From the NCBI GenBank assembly GCA_009859145.1, contig VRVR01000029.1:62001-126000 (forward strand): a DNA stretch of 64,000 nucleotides, read 5' to 3'. The notes under the pieces are model-generated. The model was not told the origin of the DNA. It saw only the letters and a list, made by a program, of their open reading frames with translations, and did not search any database. Below, piece after piece: positions 1-9,782 of this stretch. Position numbers and translations under genes: made by a program. Positions within the stretch are counted from its first letter, which is position 1, and every line of letters begins with the position of its first letter. The DNA comes from Andalucia godoyi (lineage: Eukaryota > Discoba > Jakobea > Jakobida > Andaluciidae).

Positions 1-2
1 CA

Positions 3-473
3 CAGCTGCAGACATCCATGGAGGATGCGCAGAAACAAATCGCTTTGCTGACGGCGGAAAGAACTTCGTGGAGAACAAATGCAGAACATTCACAGTATGA
101 ACGACAGCAACTCGAAACAGACGTTCGAGCGTTGCAGCAGCGTGTGCAGGAGACCAAGGCTGAGTTTTCAGCGCTTTTGCGGAGAGAAGCAGATCTGGTT
201 TCTTCCAAAAAGGACGCGTTTGTCGCCATCGAGAAGAGCGCCATTGAAAAGGAGAGGCTGGAGCGAGAACGAGATGCTGCGTTGCGGCGTGCTGATGATC
301 TCAAGCGGCGACTGGAGTTTCTGCATGACCAACTGAAGGCTCCCGAGAACGCTGCGCCTTCTGCGACTCTGGTGGCGGAAATTGAGGAATCCATGACGGC
401 AGAGGAAGCTCGAAAAATTCAGAGACTTCTGCGGAAGCTCCGCCAAAAGAAAGACGAAAGATACGTAATTTGA
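3..473 (+). CDS. C-terminal fragment of a coiled-coil protein (5' end outside window)
   Basis: The frame is already open at base 3, with no stop between the window edge and the first ATG at 18, so this is most likely the 3' part of a longer gene; it ends with TGA at 471-473. The visible 156 residues are almost entirely charged alpha-helix with heptad-like spacing (Glu/Lys/Arg/Gln-rich, no Gly, few Pro), typical of a long coiled coil, and end in a basic tail (KIQRLLRKLRQKKDERYVI). No catalytic motif is visible. It could be a cytoskeletal, ciliary or trafficking tether; the fragment does not decide. The next gene lies on the opposite strand 180 bp away, so the two converge. Confidence 0.7.
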   Translation, partial: QLQTSMEDAQKQIALLTAERTSWRTNAEHSQYERQQLETDVRALQQRVQETKAEFSALLRREADLVSSKKDAFVAIEKSAIEKERLERERDAALRRADDLKRRLEFLHDQLKAPENAAPSATLVAEIEESMTAEEARKIQRLLRKLRQKKDERYVI

Positions 474-652
474 TCAATCTCCGTTTCGTCTTTCCTCCTT
501 TCTGTTCTTTATTTCTTTTTGTCTTTTTTTTTCTTTTAATTTAAATTTAAATAATACAGGGTGAGGGAGGTGCATCCATTAACAGCAGCAACAGCAAGCA
601 TTGCATTGATAGATTGTAAATAAGAAAATACTGCATTGTAAAGGAGCTTGCG

Positions 653-2929
653 CTACTGTGTTGCAACCGATCCACTGTCAAACGACGGTCGCATACGAAA
701 CTGGTTGGACGAAGATGCAGATGTGGCACGCTTGCTCTCGGTCACCGGCGGTCTGGGTTGACAAGGTGCTTCAACAGACGCACCCGCAGAGCCAGTGCGC
801 TCTGTGCAGGAAGCGTGTGCCGCTGCCGCTGCCGCTTTCACACCTAGTTTGTGAGAATGAGCGGGCCGTTTTCCAGAACCCGCGCTGGACAACTTCCGTC
901 CTGTCGAATTCGAGGAATAAGACCTACGTTTTAGCGAGCCTTTCGGCTTGTGGTGATGCCGCGTTTTCCCAGCCACAGACGTGGGCAGCACATCGCCATC
1001 CGTGTCCTGCACAAAAACAAAGTCATCTGCAAGAACATGCCGTCCGCCAAACACTGTAGCCTCTTGCCACCCATCCAACTGCCCCGAAATGTCCACGTTG
1101 CCCGACCTGTCTGCTCTCTCCGACGAGGATCGAGAAGACGTGCTCGTGTTGCTTGTCGACACCAACTCCACGGCCTCCACGGGCTCCTTTTTCGCAGGCA
1201 AAGAATTCTCAATCTCCAAGCGAATGCTACCATTGTGCATACCGCCAACCGAACGAAACCGGCGGACCAGCATGCGAGGAGATGAAGATGTGGTGCTTGC
1301 ATTGAGACTTGCAGCTTGCTGCTTCAGCAATTGGTCAATCGACCCCTTTCCAATTTCAATGTGCACGCCAGTCAACCGTCGGAAATTATCCACCTCAATA
1401 CTTGCATCGAGGTTGTCGGTGTCGAAAAAGTCGTGTCGCGGAGTTCTTCTGCGCGGCGACCGGACCTGACTTGGCGATGAAACTGCGGGCTTCGGCACCA
1501 GGTTGCTGGCCGACAAATCAGACAATGCATCATTTCCATTCCACAAGAAGGGTGTCAAGTGCGGCAGATTCCTGGTTCTGCGAGGCGTGTCGGCGGCAGC
1601 AGTGGAAGGCTTGCGAGGTTCAAAAAGAACCGTATCTCCCAATGCTCCATCAACTTTTTGCAGCAAAGGGTGACCAGCAGTCTCTGAATATGGTGTTCCA
1701 GATCCGCGAGCAGGTTCTGATATCCTGGAAAACGAAGACTTTTCATACTTGATCTTGAACGAGACTTGATCCGCTGTCCTCCTCGATCGCGGTGATGCTG
1801 ACAAGAGGACTTTTGACGGACTTACAGGAGGCACAATCGTCGGATCAATGCTGAACGGAGCAACTTTCTCCTTTGCGTTGGCACTCATGTCGAGAACAGT
1901 AAGAATCGCCTGTGTTCGCCTCGATGATTGCTCCAGCAAGCTGTTCGGAGACACGGATGTCCCTCTTGCAGAGCTCGGAGGCGATCCTTTCAGCCCATTC
2001 TGCCCGATAGCTGTATATTCCTGCGACGTATGGAAGCGAGGCAACACGTTCCCCGTGGCAGGCCTGGGCCCCTGTGGAGCTTCCATCTGAGGAATGACAC
2101 GGTAATCTGCAACCAGGAATGCAGACGGCCTTTGGACACGAGCAGACAACATGTGTGTCGATCGTCTGCCTACATTAAGCGACCCAGCGCTTGGAAGCTT
2201 ACGCGACATTGAAAATTCTCCTGCTCGAGCGCTGTGCGGCGCATCCCTTGCAGTGTGAAATGTCGCCGATGCACGGTGAGACGCAAGATCCTGCATCACT
2301 CTCGCAGAATGCGACAATGATGATGATACTGCTGAAGTAGAGGAAAACGAAGCAGAAGCAGAAGCAGAAGCAGAAGCAGAAAAGGCAGAAGAAGCAGAAG
2401 AAGCAGAAGAAGCAGAAGAAGACGACGAGAAGGACGATGCTGATGAATCCTGGCTAGATCGATGAAGACTTCCAAAAGACAAGCTGGGGACGTTCGGAGG
2501 ACTCTTTCTCTTCTTGCTGGAGCTCGGAGACGATGCGGCGCTCGGGTCTTCCTGGTCCAGTATGGATCCTACTCTTACTACTGCTGCTGTCTGTGCCGCG
2601 GTTGGTGTTACTATTGTGTGATTGGGCACATCTTTCGGTTGATCCGGAGGCAACGCGCCCGACTGCGGCTCCGTGGATGGTTTGCCGCCTGGCAGCTGCA
2701 GCACGCTCTTCGTCGACGACACCGCAGCAACCGTGAGATCCGTCGATGATTGCTGCCTCTTCATCGACTGTGTCCGGTACTGCACATAGAAATTTGCCGG
2801 GGGTTTCTGAGTTTTGGGCACAGATTGTCTCTTCACGGGTCTCGATCCACCCGACGATGATAGTATGCTTAATGGATCCTCTCCTGGATTATCCTTTGCC
2901 GCAAAACTCAGCAATGACGCAGACTGCAT
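653..2929 (-). CDS. Large disordered Ser-rich protein, function unknown
   Basis: Single-exon frame of 758 residues. The first ATG is at 2929; the frame extends two codons further upstream only through a TTG. Composition is dominated by Ser, Ala, Pro, Arg and Lys with almost no hydrophobic core, so most of the chain is probably disordered. A Ser/Ala tract around residues 170-215 comes from GAAGCA/GAAGAA-type repeats (about 2345-2430). Short basic patches and SP/TP sites near the C terminus (for example RSPRRRTPR) look like phosphorylation or nuclear-localisation sites. I recognise no domain. It converges with the coiled-coil fragment on the left and is divergent from the Csm1-like gene on the right. 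Confidence 0.6.
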   Translation of the reverse strand: MQSASLLSFAAKDNPGEDPLSILSSSGGSRPVKRQSVPKTQKPPANFYVQYRTQSMKRQQSSTDLTVAAVSSTKSVLQLPGGKPSTEPQSGALPPDQPKDVPNHTIVTPTAAQTAAVVRVGSILDQEDPSAASSPSSSKKRKSPPNVPSLSFGSLHRSSQDSSASSFSSSSSASSASSASSAFSASASASASASFSSTSAVSSSLSHSARVMQDLASHRASATFHTARDAPHSARAGEFSMSRKLPSAGSLNVGRRSTHMLSARVQRPSAFLVADYRVIPQMEAPQGPRPATGNVLPRFHTSQEYTAIGQNGLKGSPPSSARGTSVSPNSLLEQSSRRTQAILTVLDMSANAKEKVAPFSIDPTIVPPVSPSKVLLSASPRSRRTADQVSFKIKYEKSSFSRISEPARGSGTPYSETAGHPLLQKVDGALGDTVLFEPRKPSTAAADTPRRTRNLPHLTPFLWNGNDALSDLSASNLVPKPAVSSPSQVRSPRRRTPRHDFFDTDNLDASIEVDNFRRLTGVHIEIGKGSIDQLLKQQAASLNASTTSSSPRMLVRRFRSVGGMHNGSIRLEIENSLPAKKEPVEAVELVSTSNTSTSSRSSSERADRSGNVDISGQLDGWQEATVFGGRHVLADDFVFVQDTDGDVLPTSVAGKTRHHHKPKGSLKRRSYSSNSTGRKLSSAGSGKRPAHSHKLGVKAAAAAAHASCTERTGSAGASVEAPCQPRPPVTESKRATSASSSNQFRMRPSFDSGSVATQ

Positions 2930-3643
2930 AACCAATTATTTTTTTGCTACAGTCCTTGAACGGCGATGACAACCGCGGCGACGATGATACCTAAAGTTTA
3001 ATGGCGATTGACGACGACTGATACTGACAAGAAGAACAGAAACAACGACCAGTATCACCCAGAACAGAGCATCGAACCCTGCGCGATCAATAACAATAAT
3101 AAAAACGGGTATATAAAAAATAAATTATTATTATTATTAATAATAATAATAAATATTAATAGCCAACTATTCGATTCACTCTCTAACAATTATCTCGTAA
3201 ATTACAATTAACACAAATTACAATTCCAATAGTAACTGAGAGAAGTATGCTTGCTGTTTAATTCCCAACTTCCGACCGGTTTTTGGCTTTGCTCTTGTTT
3301 TATTTATTACAGTCGGTGTTGGAGTTGCCCGTTAAAAAGAAAGAGGGTCGTTTTCCGGACCTTTTTTTTATTGGTTTTGTGTTTAGTTGCTTGTTGTTTT
3401 AGTATATATATTCTATTTCAGAGTTTTGAAATTTTTTTTAAAAAAGCACACCGCTTCTGCCGTCACCAAAGGAAACAAAAAAAGAAAAGAAAAGAAAAAG
3501 GAAGGGGAAAAAAGAAACACGGAAAGTTGTTATTGATCATTCCAAATAACATCGACCACGACGACGCCAAGCGTTTACATTAATTAGAACGATAACAACA
3601 ACATCAATAGCAGCGAGAAGAAGAAGAAGAAGAAGAAGAAAGG
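2930..3643. promoter_or_regulatory. Divergent intergenic region, AT-rich
   Basis: 714 bp between two divergent genes. It holds a TAA/AAT simple repeat (about 3117-3165), A- and T-runs, and a GAA/AAG-rich leader (about 3611-3642) directly before the ATG of the Csm1-like gene. Short frames here are AT-rich and not supported as genes. Confidence 0.5.
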
Positions 3644-4336
3644 ATGCCTCCTGCAAAGCGAAGCCGTGTAAAGAGCGATGTGTCGGAGAGTGAAGAGGAT
3701 GATGTATCGCGGATTGAGAAGCTTGTGGAGATGATGCGTGAGCGCGATGCTCTTCATGACAAGCTTGTTTCCGAGTTCAAATCCCAGATTGATTTCCTGA
3801 AGAAACAGTCTCGATCATCGTCGTCGTCGTCGTCGTCGTTTCATAATGAAAAGGACGTTGCGAAGATCCGAGAGTTGGAAGGCGAGAACAAGCACTTGAT
3901 GCAAAAGATTGCAGAGCTGAAAGAGGAAAACGAGGCCGTTCGCAAGGAACTTGAAAAGGCGTCGTCGATTGGAAAGGGAAAGAAGCTCAAGTATGAATCC
4001 GCCTCCGCCACGACGGAGGATGCAAACAAGGAAGTGATGCGCATGTTTTCGAGTCTGACGGGTATGAACATTGAGTACGACGAAGAGGACAGAAAGTACA
4101 GATGCTCGTGTACAAATACGTATGCGAAAAAAATTGTTGTCTTTGAGCTTGCAAAGACACAGGATGGCGAGATCGAGTACACCCCATTGCAGATCCATGT
4201 CAAGAATGGCGAGCTGCCGGCTTTCCTGAGTGACACCATCTATTTTGACGAATCGCAAATGCCAATGTTTGCGCTGAAAATGCTCCAGGCACTCTTCCAG
4301 AATGCAAGCTCTGCTGGTACCGGCTCTTCTGCATAA
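3644..4336 (+). CDS. CSM1: Monopolin-type kinetochore protein, Csm1/Pcs1-like
   Basis: 230 residues. A basic N terminus (PPAKRSRVK) is followed by a coiled coil at about residues 20-120, broken by a nine-Ser tract, and a compact C-terminal domain at about 128-225. The C-terminal domain carries the Csm1/Pcs1 (RWD-like) signature: a start like SLTGMNIEYDEEDRKYRCSC, then EIEYTPL, then an LPAFLSDTIYFDESQ block and a closing helix (FALKMLQALF). Known Csm1 proteins have the same order: coiled coil, then EYTPL, then LPDYL-x-EITF. In yeasts Csm1/Pcs1 forms a V-shaped homodimer that cross-links kinetochore components and works at rDNA. The start is the first ATG after a GAA-rich leader. Family assignment is by motif memory and length; function in this organism is inference. 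Confidence 0.78.
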   Translation: MPPAKRSRVKSDVSESEEDDVSRIEKLVEMMRERDALHDKLVSEFKSQIDFLKKQSRSSSSSSSSFHNEKDVAKIRELEGENKHLMQKIAELKEENEAVRKELEKASSIGKGKKLKYESASATTEDANKEVMRMFSSLTGMNIEYDEEDRKYRCSCTNTYAKKIVVFELAKTQDGEIEYTPLQIHVKNGELPAFLSDTIYFDESQMPMFALKMLQALFQNASSAGTGSSA

Positions 4337-4906
4337 TTAAATGATGTACTGTATCGAACATAAACTACCGTTGCCAGTACGTTGCAACCCCCAAACAAGA
4401 AAACTGCACGTGGGGTCCAGACAAACGAAAAGCCTAACCGACTGTACTCCGAACCAAAAAAAAAAAGCTGTGCGAACCCCAGAGTGGAAACCCCCCCTCT
4501 TCCTGCGTCAGATGTCAGAGACTCAGACTTGTCAGTGTCAGCGTCAGCGATGCCCCGGTGTGACTTTCCTGTGTCGTCCGGTCTGTCAGTCCCATCGTCC
4601 CCTCCCGAACTCCCTCAAAAAAACGATTTGAAGATCATATCAAAGCTTGAAGCTTTGAGTAGCGCATTTTTTTTCCCCTTGTATTGTGCGACTCGTTTCT
4701 TCACCCTTCTCTACCTGGTTTGCTTAGTGGTTTTATTATGATTTTTTAATAATAATTCTCCTTGGATTTTGTTTTTGTTTTTCCCTCTTTCTCTGTGTTT
4801 TTCTTTCCTGCTTTTTTTTTCTCTTGGGAACCCGTCTTTTCTTCTTCTCTTCTTTATTCTTCTTTTTTTTTGTGAGACAGCAGGTTTTCTTTTGTGTTGG
4901 GACACG
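4337..4906. other. Intergenic region with pyrimidine-rich leader
   Basis: 570 bp between two genes on the same strand. From about 4660 to the ATG at 4907 the plus strand is strongly T/C-rich, probably the promoter and 5' leader of the epimerase. A reading frame continues upstream from 4907 into this T-rich stretch but codes only for a Phe/Leu-rich run. I see no RNA gene. Confidence 0.5.
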
Positions 4907-5956
4907 ATGGCGATCAAGGTATGTATTGGCGGTGCTGGTGGATTCATTGGATCTCATCTTGCAAAGCGTCTGAAGTCTGAGGGGTACTATGTGGTTGCTG
5001 CGGATTGGAACCGCAACGAGTACTTTGATGAGAAGGAGTTCTGCGACGAGTTCATTCTTGTTGATCTCCGAAATCTGGAGAACTGCATCAAGGCCACCAA
5101 GGGCTGTGAGCACGTGTACAATCTTGCGGCAGATATGGGCGGCATGGGCTTCATCCAGTCGAACCACTCTGTTATTTTGTACAACAACACGATGATTTCG
5201 TTCAACATGATGGAGGCTGCACGCCGCAACGGAGCCAAGCGCTTCTTCTATTCGTCGTCTGCATGCATCTATCCCGAAGGAAAGCAGCTGGACCCCAACA
5301 ACACCGGTCTCAAGGAGTCCGATGCATGGCCCGCCCAGCCTCAGGACGCGTATGGTCTTGAGAAGCTGTGCTCCGAAGAGCTTGCTATCCACTACGGACA
5401 GGACTTCGGCATTGCAGTCCGCATCGCCCGCTTCCATAACATCTACGGACCTCAGGGTACCTGGAAGGGTGGTCGCGAGAAGGCACCCGCCGCATTTTGC
5501 CGCAAGGCATTTGCAGCTGTTGACAAGCTCGAGATCTGGGGAGACGGTATGCAGACCCGCTCGTTCTGCCTTGTTGACGACTGCGTGGAAGGAATCATCA
5601 AGATCATGTTCTCGGACTATGAGAAGCCCTTGAACTTGGGTTCGGACGAAATGGTTTCCATGAACCAGATGGCCGATATGGCTCTTGCCTTTGAGAACAA
5701 GAAGGACAAGGTTACCATCGTCCACATCCCGGGCCCCGAAGGTGTCCGTGGAAGAAACTCGGATAACACCCTCATCAAGCAGGTTCTTGGATGGGCCCCC
5801 GCTACTCCTTTGATCGATGGACTCCGCAAGACCTACTTCTGGATCAAGTCCCAGATCGAGAAGGAGCGTGCAGCTGGAATCAACAACGACTACACCGTCT
5901 CCACTGTCGTCAAGCAGACTTCAGAGTCCCTTGACAAGCTCGGATCCACCGCTTAA
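4907..5956 (+). CDS. GME: GDP-mannose 3,5-epimerase
   Basis: 349 residues, a short-chain dehydrogenase/reductase-type sugar-nucleotide epimerase. It converts GDP-D-mannose to GDP-L-galactose (and GDP-L-gulose), the entry to plant-type ascorbate synthesis and L-galactose for polysaccharides; expected to be cytosolic. The NAD-binding GGAGGFIGSHLAKRL motif begins at about residue 6. The catalytic Tyr/Lys pair is in YGLEK (Tyr149, Lys153). The family-specific acid/base residues are in SSACIYPEGKQ (Cys120) and GTWKGGREKAPAAF. The start at 4907 puts the protein at normal family length; the upstream frame extension is a low-complexity hydrophobic run with no homology. The sequence is close to plant GME throughout, so the call is firm. 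Confidence 0.96.
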   Translation: MAIKVCIGGAGGFIGSHLAKRLKSEGYYVVAADWNRNEYFDEKEFCDEFILVDLRNLENCIKATKGCEHVYNLAADMGGMGFIQSNHSVILYNNTMISFNMMEAARRNGAKRFFYSSSACIYPEGKQLDPNNTGLKESDAWPAQPQDAYGLEKLCSEELAIHYGQDFGIAVRIARFHNIYGPQGTWKGGREKAPAAFCRKAFAAVDKLEIWGDGMQTRSFCLVDDCVEGIIKIMFSDYEKPLNLGSDEMVSMNQMADMALAFENKKDKVTIVHIPGPEGVRGRNSDNTLIKQVLGWAPATPLIDGLRKTYFWIKSQIEKERAAGINNDYTVSTVVKQTSESLDKLGSTA

Positions 5957-6190
5957 GTCCCCGAGTGGAACGGAACGTGTTTTGACAAGCCCTCCCGCAG
6001 CGTCATTTTTTCCTCGTTCGTATTTGCAATACAAGCAACCTTCATTACCATTCTCGCTCATTTTTGTTACTGTGTCTTCGTTCTTGTTTCTCTTACTCCC
6101 TCTTCCTCCGTCCCCTTCTCCGGCATGCTCTCGATTACTATGCTCATTCTGATTTATTTATTTAATTTTTTTAAAACCGCTGATTAATAA

Positions 6191-6600
6191 CACGTCACTG
6201 TCATGCATACGGGGGAGTATACATAAACAGACACGGTCAATACTGGCCGACACTAGCACGCTTGCTTCACAGGGAATCCGTGATACAGAGCCTCCTAGGT
6301 CCCGCAGACCTCCTAAGAGACCACGTGTCACTACGCCTGCTGCTAGGGCCGTCAGAATCAAAATGCACCCTTCTCAGGAACAACGTGTCACGCCGAGAAA
6401 GTGGCGCACAGATTGATCGAGATTGGGAACGGAGCGCGGAACGTTTATCTGAAGAGTGCCGTGATGCGTGTTGGGGCCTATACCCTTCCCGGCAACGGGA
6501 TGCAAGACTGCGTATGCATGTCTGTTCGTAGATATGCATATTCAGTGTATAATGCAGGCCTACAGAAGTTGAGATTCGATCATTCACGTTGAACCCACCT
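6191..6600 (+). mobile_element. Decayed Fanzor/TnpB element, copy 1 (N- and C-terminal pieces joined)
   Basis: This lies in the 816-bp gap between the epimerase and the subtilase. One frame (codons at multiples of 3, about 6243-6416) encodes an Arg/Pro-rich, NLS-like stretch (PPRSRRPPKRPRVTT) followed by the TnpB-type N-terminal motif ARAVRIKMHPSQEQRV and then a stop. Directly after it, IDRDW at about 6411-6425 and, in a shifted frame, NGARNVYLK match the RuvC-III/zinc-ribbon end (DRDxNGARN) of the same protein family. The whole middle is therefore missing. The left flank (6191-6275) and the tail near 6530-6570 are repeated at 42067-42150 and 42636-42670. Not functional. Confidence 0.72.
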
Positions 6601-6772
6601 CCAAACGACATTGATTTCACCCCGGTCAGTCCATCTTTTCAGTACAACTGCATCTGCAAATTAATGCAAGCATGAACGGCATTTGTTTCAACACTGTTGG
6701 TTGTTGTTTTTTGCTGGCTCGTTGGCGTGTTCGTTGGTTGGTGCTGCACCAAGTCTCCAACTCCTGAACCCA

Positions 6773-9646
6773 ATGGAGACGCCTACTCGGTGCGGCCTGA
6801 TTCTTCTTCTCCTGACGGTGGTATTAATAGGCGCAGCGGCAGATACGAACCTCGCAGAAGACAGTGCGCTGTGGTTTCAAGGACCAAAAGGCGCGATCAA
6901 CGTCGAGGATGTCTTACTTGCGCAGTACGGATCGTTCGATGGAATCCGTGATGAGTTTGACAACATGGTCTTGCGGGAGGCTGAAAGCCTCGCAGAATCC
7001 GGCCTGAAGAATCCAAAGTTGCAGTTCGTGGCGAAACGAGTCTCCAAGGTCACTCCCGACTGGATTGCGGAACTGTCGGACATCATAAAAGGTGGGCATT
7101 TGGAATACTTTCCGGATGATGCAGTACTGTTGTACTGCGGCATCGCCATGGCGCAGAGAATTGCGTTGAGAGCAGACACAAAGTACATTGTTCCGGTTCG
7201 ATCGGAATGGAAAGCCCAACGAGAAGCACCTCTTTTGCACTACGTGGAGCCTGCCAGACGCCCAGGCTTGCTCTGGCAGATGCTTCGAGAGGATGCAAGC
7301 GGGAGGCGTTCTCGAAATGCGCAGTCCTTGCCAGAGCTGCAGTCATTGCGCAACAGGAACGTCCTTTTGTCCGTGGCTGTTGCAACTTACGCCGACGAGG
7401 AAGTACTCTCCGCTTTTGCGTCGAGGATGCGTGCGCAGTTGCTGACGACGAGCGGGATTGCATCGACTATCCATTCGGTTCACGACGTCTCGTGTCACTT
7501 CGTGCTGAGTGTGCGAAAGGGCGATGTCTCGCGAGCTATGCATCTGCTAAGCAAGCAAAGTCGTGTCTTGAGCATCCAGGAAAATGTTCCCAGCTTTCTC
7601 TACAATGCTGCTGGAAACAACATTGCTGCCACAGGATCTCCCATAGCTTCGAATCCGTACGCATCCACGCTTAACGGGAGCGGAGAAATCATTCACATAG
7701 CAGACTCGGGACTGGACTACTTTCACTGTGCTTTTTATGACCAAAGCGGAACAGTGACGCCCAAGACAAGCAATGCTGGTCGCATGGTATCCACGACGAC
7801 GCAGGAACGGGACACGCGAAGAAAAGTAGTCTCGTATTGGCAATTTATGGACGGCGCATGGAGGACATCAGACCACGGGACGCACGTTTCCGGAACGGCC
7901 GCAGGTGCAGCAACCCCCGGGTCGGCAGGGATTCTGCAGACAGAAAATGGAATTGCGTCCGAGGCAAAAATTGCATTCACGGACATTGGCTGCGACAGCT
8001 CGGCAGGCTGCACATGCGGCAGCACTCTGAATGGAGCTCACATTTCTTGTCCGTGCGACATCGAATCCCTTGGCATATGTGATCCAAATGCAGAAATGAT
8101 ATATCCTCCTAGTTCTGTGCAAACAGGGTTGTTCCCTTACGGCGCTGCCAATGGCGCCTTTATTTCCTCAAATTCGTGGGGAGCTTCCTCTGGAAGCGGA
8201 TACAGTCACTATTCTCGGGATGTTGACGCAGCCGCCATCCAATACAGCACAACCACCGTTCTCTTTGCTGCGGGAAATTCCGGAGATCCTCAGACCATCT
8301 CAGCTCAAGGATCTGCAAAGAACATCATTACCGTTGGAGCTTCAAACACGGGGAAGCCGAACATTCTGCAGATAGTGACAAGCCAAGTCAATCCCAGCAT
8401 TGATGGCGGAAGCGAATTTGCAGGATTGTTGGGATGTCTTCCTGGTTCCACAAATCCAGCTTGCTTGTTCTTCCAAAGCTCAAGTTTCGACGGATGCAGC
8501 ACAACGAGCTACTGCGGAGAAGGTTACCGTCTGGTAGGCTCAGCGGGGTGCGGCTGCTTTCCGTGCGACGCGGAAGGATGCTACCGACTGGGGTCTGTGA
8601 GCTGCAGAAGTTGCGCTGTCGCATACTATCAGAACACCCCTGAAAGCCAGCTCGCTGTCGATTCGCTTGCGTTTTTCTCATCAACCGGACCCACGTCAGA
8701 TGGTCGGATCAAGCCCGATGTGGTTGCACCAGGAAACTTGATTGTGTCTTCCAGGTCTTATGCAGGTTCTCTGCAATCAGCAGCAGACAAGTGTGGCCTG
8801 TCCGGCTTGTACGCGAGTATGTCGTCAGCGGAGCCTTTCCTCTCCAGCAAGATGGGAACATCGATGGCGACTCCTCTGGTTGCTGGATATGCAGCTCTTG
8901 TGCGCCAGTATCTCCGGACGTTTTATCCGCAGCCAGCGGGAGTTGCGGCGGGCACCATGCCCATTGCGACCCCTCCGAGTTCCCTGTTGCGTGCATTGAT
9001 CATCCAGTCCGCAACACCCATGGACGGTGTGTACTGTGCAAATGGGGCAGCAAAGAACTGCGACTTTCCAAATTCCTTGAACCACGGACAAACATTCCAA
9101 CAGGGGTTCGGCGTCGTCGGATTAAATACTATCATTCCTGCTATCGGAACAGTGTCTGGTAACACAACCGTGTTGGCGTATGAAGACGGTACGAACGGAC
9201 TGATTTCCGCAACAGGCGCTCAAAAAGTCTACACTGTGTACATGCACCGGACAGAGTGCTTGCGCGTGACGCTGGCGTGGACGGATCCTCTAGCGTCCAG
9301 CTCTGCATCGAAGCAGCTATACAACGACTTGGATCTGGTGGTCTCCAACACAAGCACCTCGGTGCTGGGCAATCAGCAGCAGTCTGGAGTTGCAGATCAT
9401 GTCAATAACGTAGAAAAGGTCCTGTGGTATTCGGCACCCGCAGGACCTTACACAATCTCTGTTACAGGATACCGAGTTGCAGCGGCGCAGCGATTTTCGC
9501 TGGTGGTGTCGACCATGCCTTCGTCTCTGTGTGTGGTTGTGCAAGAGAACATTCCTTCGCATATCCCAACCAGCGCCACAGCTGCAAAGTCCATGTCCCA
9601 CGGCTTCTTTGCCGTCCTGTTTTTCCTTCTTTTCTTGGTGCAATAA
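6773..9646 (+). CDS. Secreted subtilisin-family serine protease (S8)
   Basis: 957 residues from the first in-frame ATG at 6773; the frame extends upstream only through a TTG. The N terminus is a signal peptide (CGLILLLLTVVLIGAA). The catalytic triad is complete: Asp311 in ADSGLD, His371 in DHGTHVSGT, Ser697 in GTSMATPLVAG, with the oxyanion Asn467 in SSNSWG. The N-terminal 300 residues are probably a propeptide. A Cys-rich insertion (about residues 550-620) lies between the oxyanion Asn and the Ser. A beta-rich C-terminal domain follows, as in Kp43-like subtilases, and the chain ends in a hydrophobic tail (GFFAVLFFLLFLVQ) after a Ser/Thr-rich linker, suggesting membrane or GPI anchoring. Likely an extracellular or lysosomal protease. 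The stop codon overlaps an AATAAA. Confidence 0.93.
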   Translation: METPTRCGLILLLLTVVLIGAAADTNLAEDSALWFQGPKGAINVEDVLLAQYGSFDGIRDEFDNMVLREAESLAESGLKNPKLQFVAKRVSKVTPDWIAELSDIIKGGHLEYFPDDAVLLYCGIAMAQRIALRADTKYIVPVRSEWKAQREAPLLHYVEPARRPGLLWQMLREDASGRRSRNAQSLPELQSLRNRNVLLSVAVATYADEEVLSAFASRMRAQLLTTSGIASTIHSVHDVSCHFVLSVRKGDVSRAMHLLSKQSRVLSIQENVPSFLYNAAGNNIAATGSPIASNPYASTLNGSGEIIHIADSGLDYFHCAFYDQSGTVTPKTSNAGRMVSTTTQERDTRRKVVSYWQFMDGAWRTSDHGTHVSGTAAGAATPGSAGILQTENGIASEAKIAFTDIGCDSSAGCTCGSTLNGAHISCPCDIESLGICDPNAEMIYPPSSVQTGLFPYGAANGAFISSNSWGASSGSGYSHYSRDVDAAAIQYSTTTVLFAAGNSGDPQTISAQGSAKNIITVGASNTGKPNILQIVTSQVNPSIDGGSEFAGLLGCLPGSTNPACLFFQSSSFDGCSTTSYCGEGYRLVGSAGCGCFPCDAEGCYRLGSVSCRSCAVAYYQNTPESQLAVDSLAFFSSTGPTSDGRIKPDVVAPGNLIVSSRSYAGSLQSAADKCGLSGLYASMSSAEPFLSSKMGTSMATPLVAGYAALVRQYLRTFYPQPAGVAAGTMPIATPPSSLLRALIIQSATPMDGVYCANGAAKNCDFPNSLNHGQTFQQGFGVVGLNTIIPAIGTVSGNTTVLAYEDGTNGLISATGAQKVYTVYMHRTECLRVTLAWTDPLASSSASKQLYNDLDLVVSNTSTSVLGNQQQSGVADHVNNVEKVLWYSAPAGPYTISVTGYRVAAAQRFSLVVSTMPSSLCVVVQENIPSHIPTSATAAKSMSHGFFAVLFFLLFLVQ

Positions 9647-9647
9647 A
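9642..9647 (+). terminator. AATAAA polyadenylation signal overlapping the subtilase stop codon
   Basis: AATAAA occupies 9642-9647 and contains the TAA stop at 9644-9646. A signal this early would give a very short 3' UTR. Use as a poly(A) signal is inferred from the consensus. Confidence 0.4.
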
Positions 9648-9782
9648 AATCCTCGTCCAAACACGAGCAGGCCGGCGCGGCCGCGAGTAACAGCAGTCTT
9701 ACACATTGATAAATCCGGCAGCTCTAGCAGATACCGTAAGTACTGTGAATCCGCCCATTGCACATCTTGGCGCTGGACGTCC

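Noticed and set aside
4736-5725. Long minus-strand open frame opposite the epimerase
   Set aside because: It is the antisense shadow of a highly conserved enzyme; its C-terminal part is Lys/Arg low complexity from the T/C-rich leader.
6683-6772. Longer N terminus of the subtilase
   Set aside because: The extension begins at TTG, not ATG; the ATG at 6773 already gives a good signal peptide.
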